Positions 58,801-63,269 of a DNA stretch of 64,000 bases are shown here, in pieces. Numbering within the stretch: position 1 is the first letter of the stretch; every line of letters starts with the position of its first letter. The notes beneath the pieces were generated by a model. It did no database searches. It had not been told where the DNA came from and saw nothing but the letters and a program-made list of their open reading frames with translations. This DNA is from Luidia sarsii (taxonomy: Eukaryota > Echinodermata > Asteroidea > Paxillosida > Luidiidae): contig OX465112.1 in the NCBI GenBank assembly GCA_949987565.1, forward strand, positions 12,354,536-12,418,535. Direction: 5' to 3'. The position numbers and the translations under genes were made by a program.

Positions 58801-61800
58801 TACTTGAATGGTACAGTCCATGTTCCGTGAGAAGGCATGTTGGCGGCTGACTAAAACCTATTTTGGACGTCATTTTTGAGGTGGAAAAACAACTTTTTGG
58901 GGCATTATGGTCCCACAGAAACGATATCATTTGTGGGAGACCTAAAACAACGCTTTGGTGCCCTCAGCGTCTATTTGCAAAGCATTTTAAGGTACTAAAC
59001 TAGTCGTGCATTAAAAAACTCGGTTGTTAAACAGAAACAGAGCTGACATGCGGTGGCCTTAGTTGTTTGTGTTGGCCAAACGTTTAAACGTTTAAACGGA
59101 AAAGTGAAATGCGGTTAAACGTTTAGCAAATTAAACGTAAAGTCCGACCCTTACTTCCAATGAAGCTAGCTGGCCATAAGCTGGCGATTAAGAAAGCATG
59201 TGGTAGTGTGGCCTCACAGAGACTGTCACTAGGGATGCAAATAATTGCGATTTGCATCACGATTAAAAAAAACAAAAAACTTTTTTTTCTTTTTTTTTCT
59301 CGCGTCCACACTGGCCAAAAAATTTGCGATGCAAAAAATCATGAGCCGATTGTGTTTAGCAGTTGTGGTCAAATGGTGGGCGTGTCCTTGAGGGTGGCCC
59401 ATGCAGGGAGACATATAAACAAGCACAGCACTTCCTGTCAGTCAGAGCATGAGAAGTGCATTGTGGGATTTTAGAAAAGTAGGTGCGATTTAGCGGAGCA
59501 TTCCCACACACCCAGTGTCGCAAATAAACACAACTTTTTTTTTTCAAGTCCAAATTGCGATTCAAATCCCACTAATCACATTTATCCACTCCCCCCAAAA
59601 AGAGCAGCATTTGAATTGCGATTCAAATCGTTTTGATTTTCTTTCCGACGATAGCTTCTGGTGGAGAGGCAGAACCATGAGGCGGCGAAAGCCACCCTGG
59701 AGGCGGAGAGAGCCACCCGAGAAACCATGAAGATGGCCCTTGAGGAGAAGGCTCAGACCATAGCACAGTTCCGTAGAGGTAAGGTTAAAGGGAGGCCCCT
59801 AAAGTCAGTGACATGCTCAGACCAGGGGCTGACTTAATAGAGCTGCTTAAAGCCCCATCACAACATTGGTAAGATCGAAAAACAGAAATGTTCACAGATT
59901 TACATGAAACTTATACAGTTTGAAGATGGTTATAGTAGAAACCTCGCACTGAAATATTTCTGCCTAAAATGTTTGTTTTTTTGAGAAATTAGTAAAAAGA
60001 GAAATAGTTTACGTCTCACCGAGGGCTGAAACTTTCACAGGTGTGCTATTTCATGCATATGTTGGATCAGACAACGTATGGATGCTATTCTTTGACCATG
60101 TTGTGTAGGGGCTTTAAGCTTCAACACGTACCTAAGCAGGTAAAGCCTTGATATCAATGAAAGGCTGCAAGCCAAATGTTGCACTTGGATTTTATGCAAA
60201 GCACCGATATTTGGATTCGAGTCGGACCCGTCTAGCATCTATTGGAATGTGGTGAAATTGGCTTCAACTCCAGGAGGAGGGAAATAGGTGACTTGACCAG
60301 AAGGCAGTTTCATTGCTTTAAGCATGCAAGTATGATGATTTAAAAAGCACATCGACTTGAAATTGAATGGGAAATTGAACTTGGAACCTCTGGTTTAGCG
60401 TACTGGCTCTCTGACCACCTGAGCTTTCCAGTTCTTAGATGGTGGCCTTCCCTAAATAGTCAGCTATCTGTACTTGGGTCCCCCAAGTACAGGGGGGGGG
60501 GTGCATGCCAGAAGCAGTGTCTCATTACCTTCTGTATATGATTGGCCATCTTTGAGACAAGGACACATTTTTCCCCTTTCTCATTGGAGTTTTGTTTGCT
60601 TTGTACAGTGTCTCATTACCTGTTGTATAAATTTTGCCATCTTTTTAGACAAGGGTCACATTTAAGGTCATCCCCCTTTCTCCCCTTTTCTCAGTGTCGA
60701 CGGTGGTGTTTCAGGAGCTGTTTGAAGTCAAAGGCAAATATGAAGAGGAGGCTATGCTGCGTGAAAAAGCCGAAAACTTTGCGGCCCAGGTAAGCCAGGA
60801 AAGATGAAGACCCCAGAGCATGCCTCTGAGAAAAATAAAAATCTTATACTGCCCTCAAATCATTTTGTGAACTGCATCCATGATCAGAAATGGTTGCTTT
60901 ATTGAGCGCTTTAGAAATGTATTCTGATTGCATTAGCTTTTGTAGTCACAACCTCTTGCATCTGATGCACAACTTTCCATTCGTAGATGTACAAGGAGAG
61001 GCAGACGGCCAATGCTCAGAAGAGGCAGAGCCTCCTGATGCTGAACGAGACCATCGGGCCAGACGAGAAGATGTCAGAGCTCATGGGCGAAGTGGAGCAG
61101 CTGACCAAGACCCTGGCTGAGGAGAAACAGATGCATGAGAAGGAGGTGGGACTGGAAGACAGACGGACAGATGGACAGACAGCCGGACAGACGAACAGAC
61201 AGACAGACAAACAAAATGAGATACAGACGGATGAAATGATGGACTGAAAGTTTCTGGGATTGTTAGGTTTAGAGAGACTTTGATGATGAGGACAGCATCA
61301 CAGCCATCTTTGTATTATTGTCCTCATTGTCCACATTATCTGCTTGTCTCATCTTTTTCCTTGTCTTTCTCTTCTTATATTTGCCAAGTAATCATTCCAA
61401 CCCTCCATCCTCATTCTCCCCACTTTCTCCTTCCTCCCCATCTTCTCCTTCTCCCCCATCTTCCCCATCTTCCCCATCTTCCCCATCTTCCCCATCTTCC
61501 CCATCTTCCCCATCTTCCCCATGTTTCCCATCTTCCCCATCTTCACCATCTTCACCATCTTCACCATCTTCCCCATCTTCCCCGTCCTCACCATACGCCT
61601 TCTCCTAAACTGCTTCCCCACATCTCTCTCATCCTCGTTACGCTCATCACAATCACCACCATTCTCGCCCTCTTCCTCTCCTCCCCACCCTTGTCTTCCC
61701 AACCCATTATATCCTCTTCACCCACATCTTCTTCATCCTTTCCATCTATCTCCGACTATTTTCCTATCTTCTTCCTTCCCCTCCTCCTCGCTCCTTATCC

Positions 61801-63269
61801 TCTGTTTGCCTTGCTGATTTGCCATCTCATTCTTACCATCCCAGTTTTCCCTCATTGCCCTCGGGTCCTCCTCCTCTTCGTTCTCTTCCTCATCTTCGTC
61901 ATCGAGCTAATCCCCCTCACCAATCCTATCTTGTTATGTCCTGACACCAGATATCCCAGCTCCAGTCCAGCCTCCAGGAGGCGGAGAACCTCGAGCACCT
62001 CCAGTCCCTGGAGACCAAGCTGAGCATCGCCCGGGAGGAGAACGAGGCCCTGGAGCGCAAGGTCATCGAGCAGCTGCCCAACATCCGCAAGCTGCAGGAC
62101 AAGATCTGCGAGCAGGACGTCACCATTAAACGGCTGATGGCCGAACTGGACAAGGCCATGCTCAAGCCTGTAGCACCGCCTCCACCGCCTCCACCACCAC
62201 CCCCGCCTATACCACACTCACCCCTGGAGTGAGTACATGTTCTCTGTCCTCCCATTTCTCTCTCTCTCTCCCCTCTGCCCTCTCCCCTCTCCCCTCTCCC
62301 CTCTCCCCTCTCCCTTCTCCCTCTCTCCCCATCTCTCCCTCTCCCCTTTCTCTCTCCCATTCTCTTTCTCTCTCCCTCTTCTCTCCCTCTCCCCATCTCT
62401 CTCTCTCTCTCCCTCTCCCCTTTCTCTCTCCCTTTTCTCTCCCTCTCCCCATCTCTCCCTCTTTCCCGATCTCTCCCTCTCTCTGTCACTTTCTCTCCTC
62501 TCTGTCTCCCCATTTTCTGTCTCTCCTCCATTTCTCTTTCCTCCCTCTCCCCTTTCCATCTCCCTTTCTATTTCTCCCCCTTTCTCTACCCCCTCCCCTC
62601 TCTCATTATTCTCTCTTCTCTCTCCTCTCACTCCCACTCACAATGGTTTGTCCACTAGCTGTTACCTCCCACTGCCCATCAAGACTTTTCTTCCTCTTTC
62701 TGCCTCAATCTTTCCTGTCGAGCTGGGCAACCAGTTTGACCACCATTCTTCTTGATGCAATGCATACATTTACACATTTTTGACAAAGCTAACAGGGGGT
62801 GGTTAAGATCAGAAATCATATTGTGCAGTAATTAATTAACCTTTGCAATTTGGGTCAAACAAATAAAGTACCACAGCCCCCATTTTAGCAAAAAATCTTT
62901 TCTATTAATCTCAAATTGCATTCTCGTCTCAATTTTGTTCAGTAAGTAATATTGCCCATGATGTAGAAATTAACATTGATACATATTTTGGCTATGATCT
63001 TAGTCTTATGTGAAAACAAGTACTTGTCTGAAGAAGAAGAGTATAGCTGATTTGCCCTTTAAAATATAACTGGAAATGAGTCCCCTGTTTCCCTCAAGTT
63101 CCCCCCCCCAAAAAAAAAAAATGGAAAAGGGGCCCCAGACATTAGCTTTATAATTCAATCTTACCCAGGGTGCTCCGGAAAATAATTGGTGGACGGAAGG
63201 CGAACAAGGCAGGCGCCCGAACACCGACGGAGACCGACGGACCAGGGGGCAGTGGCGGCAAGACCCCAA
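17687..63269 (+). CDS. SHTN1: Shootin-1-like coiled-coil protein (gene span, 3' end outside the window)
   Basis: Shootin-1 (KIAA1598 family) couples F-actin flow to cell-adhesion molecules in growing axons (vertebrate knowledge). Ten coding exons join in consistent phase to 459 codons. They encode an N-terminal coiled coil, two copies of a KYE-x-E...R..AE..A segment, further coiled coil, and eleven consecutive prolines at residues about 409-419. A short basic segment (VLRKIIGGRK) follows, as after the proline run in vertebrate shootin-1. The order and the exon-junction motifs match the vertebrate protein as I remember it. The human protein is longer, so more C-terminal exons should lie beyond 64000. 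Intron 3 is about 33.8 kb. Divergent from nanos B, with about 3 kb between them. Confidence 0.88.
17787..21150 (+). other. Shootin intron 1
   Basis: A 3.4-kb intron. It contains a compact foldback copy at 18262-18412, a fragment of the GATTTGAATCGCGAT family at about 18650-18740, and a diverged foldback copy at about 19070-19215. SINE-like fragments lie near 19424-19520 and 20690-20840. Part of a foldback arm (AAAATGTTGCAAACTGC) occurs near 20990-21030. No other gene is supported. Confidence 0.6.
18262..18412. mobile_element. Foldback element, compact copy
   Basis: Inverted arms carrying GGGCCTGACGTTTCG and ATCCTAGCAGGACC meet almost directly, with essentially no interior. The right side continues into the outer arm words (TTACATTTTGG, TTGCAACATTTTTGTATA) that the left side lacks. 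In an intron transcript it would form a long double-stranded stem. Confidence 0.75.
21151..21285 (+). CDS. SHTN1: Shootin-like exon 2
   Basis: Acceptor TTTTTTGGCAG precedes 21151 and donor GTCG|GTAAGA follows 21285. The exon encodes a charged coiled coil (QEHTELKKNYETLRRKF, then HLRRQMKKQLHSAECDL). It enters and leaves in phase 1, with exon 1 supplying the first base. It corresponds to the N-terminal helix that precedes the first repeat module. Confidence 0.92.
21286..21816 (+). other. Shootin intron 2
   Basis: A 531-bp intron with consensus ends. It contains a minus-oriented SINE-like B box (GGATTTGAACCCACGA) at about 21690. No other feature. Confidence 0.7.
21817..21911 (+). CDS. SHTN1: Shootin-like exon 3 (first repeat module)
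   Basis: Acceptor TCTTCCGGCAG, donor CAAG|GTATGT; exactly 95 nt, entering in phase 1 and leaving in phase 0. Encodes VSEAACEEFSSLHIKYEVE then QQCRTTAETYASK. Exon 7 has the same length and phases and aligns without gaps with about 11 of 32 identical residues, including KYE, R, AE and A positions. This marks an internal duplication. Confidence 0.93.
21957..22325. repeat. Degenerate 20-bp tandem repeat (TTGGCCACCAAAAGATCCA-like)
   Basis: About 18 diverged copies of a unit of about 20 bp, beginning with TTGGCCACC or TTGGCCATC. A higher-order 40-bp duplication (units CCACCAGAAAATTATG and CCATCAAAAGATCC) is visible near 22170-22250. It starts 45 bp after the exon 3 donor. Open frames across it on the plus strand (GHQKI-type repeats) are artefacts of the period. 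Confidence 0.8.
22326..22845. other. Intron DNA with a lone relative of the 113-bp satellite
   Basis: No exon. Around 22560-22640 the phrases CTCTTCAGAGCCACACT and CATGGTGCCACCACAAACC match the unit arrayed at 54.3-54.8 kb, as a single diverged copy. Confidence 0.45.
22846..23330. mobile_element. Inverted-repeat element of the GTTTCCACTGGAC family, copy 1
   Basis: A 485-bp element with matching ends AGCCGCGTTTCCACTGGACT and its complement. The inside is built of repeated words GGTTAAAGTAACCGAG, GGTTACTTTGACC and AGTCCAGTGGAAACG in both orientations. No open frame of interest. Related copies lie at 32362-32835, 49807-50316 and, in part, 56555-56700. Confidence 0.8.
23331..26654. other. Intron 3 DNA without genes
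   Basis: Contains a minus-oriented SINE fragment at about 23465-23520, a fragment of the TGATTATTAGTGA family at about 24590-24690 and a G run at 25309-25321. Between 26160 and 26620 the sequence is less repetitive, with homeobox-like TAATTA words and an open stretch without recognisable motifs. That stretch could be a regulatory island, but conservation cannot be judged here. Confidence 0.4.
26655..27095. repeat. (GA)n/(GACA)n purine microsatellite
   Basis: About 440 bp of GAGAGACAGAGA-type sequence, purine-rich on the shootin sense strand. Long frames on either strand (Ser/Leu or Arg/Glu repeats) are artefacts. It is the only large purine-strand tract in the intron set; the others are pyrimidine on this strand. 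Confidence 0.9.
27096..32361. other. Intron 3 DNA, low repeat content
   Basis: No exon supported. The sector 27100-27600 is relatively GC-rich. Around 30760-30840 and 31320-31480 the sequence looks unique, with TTAATTAATTGATGAATAA and AAATTAGCTCATTTGAATG words resembling homeodomain sites. These are the best places here to look for intronic enhancers. Open frames at about 27805-28290 and 31512-31859 have no recognisable domains. Confidence 0.35.
32362..32835. mobile_element. Inverted-repeat element of the GTTTCCACTGGAC family, copy 2
   Basis: A 474-bp element with ends AGCCGTGTCCGCATTGGACT and AGTCCAGTGCGGACGCGGCT. It is organised like copy 1 (GGTTAAACTGACC and CCGAGTCG words in both orientations). 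Its characteristic word is GTCCGCACTGGACTT throughout, instead of GTTTCCACTGGACTT. A TGTACATG run sits near the middle. Confidence 0.8.
32836..33810. other. Intron 3 DNA with short tandem and TE fragments
   Basis: Three near-identical copies of a unit of about 31 bp containing CCAAAATGTGCTTTCA lie at about 32980-33065. A fragment of the TGATTATTAGTGA family is at about 33150-33235. No exon. Confidence 0.5.
33811..33965. mobile_element. Foldback element, compact copy with long left arm
   Basis: The left arm (AAAATGTTGCAAACAGC, AAAATTACCAAAATG, GGGCCTGACGTTTCG, ATCCTAGCAGGACC) is followed within a few bases by the complementary right arm. Orientation of the long and short arms is opposite to the copy at 18262-18412. 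No coding capacity. Confidence 0.8.
34377..34510. repeat. Diverged copy of the CGTAAGTTGAGTTACGAT foldback family
   Basis: Recognisable by ATCGTCCATCACCGTGCGATT and GATGAGTTTGATGAGATTGA, which match the better-preserved copies at 46838-46987, 50016-50160 and 51615-51757. The left arm is heavily diverged. Confidence 0.5.
34763..34933. repeat. Perfect 13-bp minisatellite
   Basis: About 13 uninterrupted copies of TATTTCATAGAAC (171 bp). I see no substitutions between units, so it is either very young or continually homogenised. It is bordered by unique sequence on both sides. Confidence 0.95.
34934..35432. other. Intron 3 DNA without features
   Basis: No exon, no clear repeat ends. The phrase TTCTGACTGGCGCCCTCAGCC near 35370-35390 is also found, diverged, around 33402-33420, so a low-copy repeat may be present. 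Confidence 0.35.
35433..35545 (+). repeat. tRNA-derived SINE, best-preserved copy
   Basis: The 5' part reads like a tRNA: acceptor-like GGCTGGA, D-arm TATCTCAGATGGTAAGAGC (A box), anticodon-arm-like ACCGGTAAGCAAAACCAG, and B box GGTTCAAGTCC. TCCAGTC then pairs with the acceptor at about six of seven positions. It continues as CAGAGTTTTCTCTGCCATTTT, shared with other copies. It is not a working tRNA gene, because the T-arm is degraded and a tail follows. Confidence 0.75.
36001..36420. repeat. CCCTTCCCTTTGATCTCACCCTATAG minisatellite, block 1
   Basis: Degenerate tandem units of roughly 30-60 bp carrying CCTTCCCTTTGATCTCACC, alternating with CCTACCAG and TCCTCCTTTGATCCC phrases. The right end (TTGCCATTCTGCCTTTGCAAAAGG) parallels the end of the interior of the foldback element at 16506-16898. 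The long Pro/Ser/Leu frame here is an artefact. Confidence 0.8.
36421..37504. other. Intron 3 DNA between minisatellite blocks
   Basis: No gene or element recognised; unique-looking sequence with a short T run near 36969. Confidence 0.35.
37505..38410. repeat. CCCTTCCCTTTGATCTCACCCTATAG minisatellite, block 2
   Basis: The same unit as block 1, about 900 bp long. It includes a run of near-identical units of about 34 bp (CCTATAGCAGGTCCTTCCC with TTTGATTTCAC) at about 38028-38150. Its right part (38220-38405) is nearly identical to 36230-36405, so the two blocks share a duplicated end. Confidence 0.85.
38411..40440. other. Intron 3 DNA without genes
   Basis: AT-rich, with a short (ATTCA)n run at 39293-39312. 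A single diverged relative of the 113-bp satellite occurs near 40068-40110 (CTCAGAGCTACACTCATTCTC). No exon. Confidence 0.4.
40441..40701. repeat. 148-bp satellite array, left part
   Basis: Nearly two units carrying CATCCTTCCATGCTCGAAAC, TCTTGCATTTAACTCTG and TCATTTCTCTCGTACCC. The array is interrupted by a 764-bp insertion at 40702-41465 and resumes at 41466. Confidence 0.9.
40702..41465. mobile_element. 764-bp inverted-repeat insertion inside the 148-bp satellite
   Basis: Ends are CAGGCCTTGAATT and its exact complement. The direct repeat ATGACA lies immediately outside both ends (40696-40701 and 41466-41471). Neighbouring satellite units supply the empty site (CAGCAATGACAGCATATG), which proves insertion and a 6-bp duplication. 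Subterminal GGCC-containing words (GGCCGTCGTGCCC, GGCCTTGGTGCCC) repeat inside both ends. No transposase frame. End sequence resembles hAT-type elements, but a 6-bp duplication is not the usual 8. Confidence 0.85.
41466..41960. repeat. 148-bp satellite array, right part
   Basis: More than three units in register; the marker CATCCTTCC recurs at 41506, 41654 and 41802, giving an exact 148-bp period. Units differ at only a few positions. Minus-strand frames ending in MKSSY or MKSLL are repeat artefacts. Confidence 0.93.
41961..45315. other. Intron 3 DNA with SINE fragments
   Basis: SINE copies of the tRNA-like family occur at about 43380-43500 (minus-like: ATGAACCCAGG, CCACCTGAGCTGCCCAGTCC) and 43620-43705 (plus: GCAAAACCAGAGGTCTCGG, GATTCAAATCCCG). 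A foldback remnant (GAAGGTCCTGCTAGGG) is near 44513. No exon. Confidence 0.45.
45316..46078. repeat. CT-rich microsatellite containing a tandem duplication of about 340 bp
   Basis: Dominated by CTCTCC and CCCTCT units. Landmarks CTCTACCTCGCTCCCTCTC, TCGTCCATCTTTCTTC and GATCTAAACAATGATTTA occur twice (for example 45723 and 46061, 338 bp apart). A block of about 340 bp, including non-repetitive flank, was therefore duplicated. All long frames on both strands are artefacts. Confidence 0.92.
46079..46520. other. Intron 3 DNA without genes
   Basis: A C run near 46149-46159 and a short duplicated phrase GTAATACAAATTTCAAACT at 46353-46391. No exon. Confidence 0.4.
46521..46680. mobile_element. Foldback element, single-arm copy
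   Basis: GATGTTGCAAACTGCTTAC, AAAATTACCAAAATGC, GGGCCTGACATTTTG and ATCCTAGCAGG appear in the order of one arm. An insertion of about 60 bp lies between them and there is no matching right arm. A diverged remnant. Confidence 0.65.
46838..46987. mobile_element. Foldback element of the CGTAAGTTGAGTTACGAT family, copy 1
   Basis: An element of about 150 bp starting TTCACAAAGCC and ending TGATGAGATTGATCA. Arms carry CATCGTAACTCAACTTATGAT and the partial complement ATCATAAGCTACGATG. A partial extra copy precedes it at about 46685-46770. Confidence 0.65.
46988..48360. other. Intron 3 DNA, unique-looking sector
   Basis: No transposon ends. The stretch 48060-48345 reads as non-repetitive, moderately GC-rich sequence and could be a conserved non-coding island. 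A 114-codon open frame crosses it but has no splice context or recognisable motif. C run at 47403-47413. Confidence 0.35.
48385..48800. mobile_element. Long repeat of the GATTTGAATCGCGAT family, plus orientation
   Basis: Contains CACGATTTGAATCGCGAT and TTTGTATCGCGATTCGGA, then TGTCTCCCTGCATGGGCCAC and CACCATTTGACCACAA. The same words occur in reversed orientation and order at 59230-59640, and a fragment is at 18650-18740. Non-coding. Confidence 0.65.
48801..49490. other. Intron 3 DNA without genes
   Basis: Nothing recognised except short repeated words (GCATTCATGTTCATGCCATG near 49088-49108). Confidence 0.35.
49491..49680 (-). repeat. tRNA-derived SINE, minus orientation
   Basis: On the minus strand the order is A-box-like AGCCCAGGTTGATAC, then CCAGAGGTCTCCGG, then B box GGATTCGAGTCC, then CCAGTCAAATTTTCCTTGC. 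This matches the copy at 35433-35545. A G run and GGGGCTCC(C)TGTCAGAAGCAT tail, also seen at about 20800 and 60480-60515, lie on the plus-strand right side. Confidence 0.7.
49807..50316. mobile_element. Inverted-repeat element of the GTTTCCACTGGAC family, copy 3, with a nested foldback
   Basis: Ends AGCCGCATTTCCACTAGACT and GTTCAGTGGAAACGCGGCT. The interior has GGTTAAAGTAACCGAG and ACTTACCTGG words as in copy 1. A foldback element (about 50016-50160) is inserted in the right half, so the two families have a relative age: this one is older. Confidence 0.75.
50016..50160. mobile_element. Foldback element of the CGTAAGTTGAGTTACGAT family, copy 2 (nested)
   Basis: About 145 bp from TTCACGAAGCC to GGTGAAATTGA. 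Arms TTGTAACTCAACTTACGAT and ATCGTAAGTTATGATG are largely complementary. A second internal hairpin is formed by CCCATCGTAAGTTGTGAT. Inserted within 49807-50316. Confidence 0.75.
50317..51614. other. Intron 3 DNA without genes
   Basis: AT-rich. C run near 51028-51039. No exon or element ends recognised. Confidence 0.4.
51615..51757. mobile_element. Foldback element of the CGTAAGTTGAGTTACGAT family, copy 3
   Basis: About 143 bp from TTCACAAAGCC to GGTGAAATTGATC, closely matching copy 2 (ATCGTAACTCAACTTACGAT, CATCGTAAGTTGTGAT, CATGGTTTCTGTGC, CTTGCGATTGGTCG). Ends are mutually complementary. Confidence 0.75.
51758..52649. other. Intron 3 DNA with a foldback remnant
   Basis: CCTGCTAGGATTGAAACATC and CCCGTAGGACCTCTCTCAAAGG at about 52198-52300 are diverged foldback arms. 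Nothing else recognised. Confidence 0.45.
52650..53170. repeat. (CT)n-rich microsatellite
   Basis: About 500 bp of CTCTCT, CCCTCT and CTGTCT units, pyrimidine on the shootin sense strand. Long Ser/Leu frames are artefacts. Confidence 0.92.
53171..54315. other. Intron 3 DNA, partly unique-looking
   Basis: 53230-53450 appears non-repetitive and contains a perfect 14-bp palindrome CATGAATATTCATG at about 53289-53302. A minus SINE remnant is at about 53860-53915. No exon. Confidence 0.4.
54316..54815. repeat. 113-114-bp satellite array
   Basis: The marker CTCTTCTCAGAGCCACACTC recurs at 54321, 54435, 54549, 54662 and 54775. The first unit is most diverged and the last is truncated. Each unit contains an internal CTCTTCTCAGAG...AGAAGAGA complementarity. 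Single diverged relatives lie near 22562 and 40070. Confidence 0.93.
54816..55493. other. Intron 3 DNA without genes
   Basis: C runs near 54966-54978 and 55032-55040. No exon or repeat ends recognised. Confidence 0.4.
55494..55672 (+). repeat. Pure (CTCCCT)n hexanucleotide tract next to exon 4
   Basis: Around 29 almost perfect CCCTCT units end about 75 bp before the exon 4 acceptor. It is all pyrimidine on the sense strand. The frames across it (Ser/Leu; Arg/Glu on the other strand) are artefacts. Confidence 0.95.
55747..55918 (+). CDS. SHTN1: Shootin-like exon 4
   Basis: Acceptor TTCTGCGTAG and donor CAAG|GTTAGG; 172 nt, phase 0 in and phase 1 out. Encodes MVKENKDLKRKSSAFLARAG, then an acidic segment (DEGGEEEETE), then QIKELNARIQ. 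Vertebrate shootin-1 has a similar basic-then-acidic order and QIKEL at the same place (recalled, not searched). Confidence 0.94.
55919..56410 (+). other. Shootin intron 4
   Basis: A 492-bp intron ending in a strong pyrimidine tract before CACCAG. No other feature. Confidence 0.75.
56411..56529 (+). CDS. SHTN1: Shootin-like exon 5
   Basis: 119 nt, phase 1 in and phase 0 out; donor GCAG|GTGAGG. Encodes a charged coiled coil (DLKDQLIATKRDLEHVLVER, then a segment ending GKHFAEQ). No stop in frame. Confidence 0.92.
57518..59153. mobile_element. hAT-like non-autonomous transposon (1636 bp)
   Basis: Terminal inverted repeats TAAGGGTCGGAC and GTCCGACCCTTA are flanked by the exact 8-bp direct repeat CTTCCAAT (57510-57517 and 59154-59161). 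Subterminal words GTTTAAACGTTTAAAC repeat near both ends. An 8-bp duplication fits the hAT superfamily. No transposase frame was recognised inside, so it is probably non-autonomous. A CGGCAATTGCCG-rich sector at about 58130-58235 may be a nested insertion. Confidence 0.85.
59230..59640. mobile_element. Long repeat of the GATTTGAATCGCGAT family, minus orientation
   Basis: Shares GTGGCCCATGCAGGGAGACA, TTGTGGTCAAATGGTGG and GATTTGAATCGCAATTC with the copy at 48385-48800 in reversed orientation. It ends about 15 bp before exon 6, so it may contribute part of the splice-acceptor region. Confidence 0.65.
59655..59778 (+). CDS. SHTN1: Shootin-like exon 6
   Basis: Acceptor CCGACGATAG and donor AGAG|GTAAGG; 124 nt, phase 0 in and phase 1 out. 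Encodes LLVERQNHEAAKATLEAERA then TMKMALEEKAQTIAQFRR, a coiled coil. Like exon 2 it ends in phase 1 directly before a 95-nt exon. Confidence 0.93.
59779..60694 (+). other. Shootin intron 6
   Basis: A 916-bp intron with a minus SINE copy at about 60360-60515 (GAACTTGGAACCTCTGG, CCACCTGAGCTTTCCAG and the GGGGGGTGCATGCCAGAAGCA tail). No other gene. Confidence 0.65.
60695..60789 (+). CDS. SHTN1: Shootin-like exon 7 (second repeat module)
   Basis: Acceptor CTTTTCTCAG, donor CCAG|GTAAGC; 95 nt, phase 1 in and phase 0 out, exactly as exon 3. Encodes VSTVVFQELFEVKGKYEEE then AMLREKAENFAAQ, a paralogue of exon 3 within the same gene. Confidence 0.94.
60790..60986 (+). other. Shootin intron 7
   Basis: A 197-bp intron with consensus ends and no other feature. 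Confidence 0.8.
60987..61145 (+). CDS. SHTN1: Shootin-like exon 8
   Basis: Acceptor CATTCGTAG, donor GGAG|GTGGGA; 159 nt (53 codons), phase 0 on both sides. Encodes MYKERQTANAQKRQSLLML, then EQLTKTLAEEKQMHEKE. Its start (M-x-K-E) parallels exon 4 (MVKE), extending the internal duplication. Confidence 0.93.
61146..61950 (+). other. Shootin intron 8 with (ACAG)n and CT repeats
   Basis: Begins with an (ACAG)n run at about 61155-61215. A (CATCTTCCC)n array follows at about 61457-61585 with mixed CT sequence to about 61900. Acceptor CTGACACCAG. Ser/Pro-rich frames here are artefacts. Confidence 0.8.
61457..61585. repeat. (CATCTTCCC)n 9-bp tandem repeat
   Basis: About 14 copies of a 9-bp unit with occasional TTCACC variants, pyrimidine-rich on the sense strand. 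Confidence 0.9.
61951..62228 (+). CDS. SHTN1: Shootin-like exon 9 (coiled coil and polyproline)
   Basis: 278 nt, phase 0 in and phase 2 out; donor TGGA|GTGAGT. Encodes coiled coil (LQSLETKLSIAREENEALER, then IRKLQDKICEQDVTIKRLM), then KPVA and eleven prolines, then IPHSPL. A proline run after the coiled coil is a shootin-1 hallmark and is a plausible docking site for SH3, EVH1 or profilin-type partners. Confidence 0.95.
62229..63168 (+). other. Shootin intron 9 with CT microsatellite
   Basis: A 940-bp intron; CT-rich from about 62255 to 62640 (CTCTCCCC units), then AT-rich sequence to the acceptor CTTACCCAG. Long Ser/Pro/Leu or Arg/Glu/Gly frames are artefacts. Confidence 0.8.
63169..63269 (+). 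CDS. SHTN1: Shootin-like exon 10
   Basis: Acceptor CTTACCCAG and donor CCAA|GTAAGT; 101 nt, phase 2 in and phase 1 out. Encodes VLRKIIGGRKANKAGARTP then TETDGPGGSGGKTP, a basic segment followed by a Gly/Thr-rich one. It occupies the place of the basic stretch that follows the prolines in vertebrate shootin-1. The next exon is outside the window. Confidence 0.78.

Larger units (their letters stand above)
56530..59654 (+). other. Shootin intron 5
   Basis: A 3.1-kb intron. It carries a partial relative of the GTTTCCACTGGAC family at about 56555-56700 (in a GTTCACACTGG form). A 1.6-kb transposon occupies 57518-59153, and a minus-oriented copy of the GATTTGAATCGCGAT family lies at 59230-59640, ending just before exon 6. 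Confidence 0.75.
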
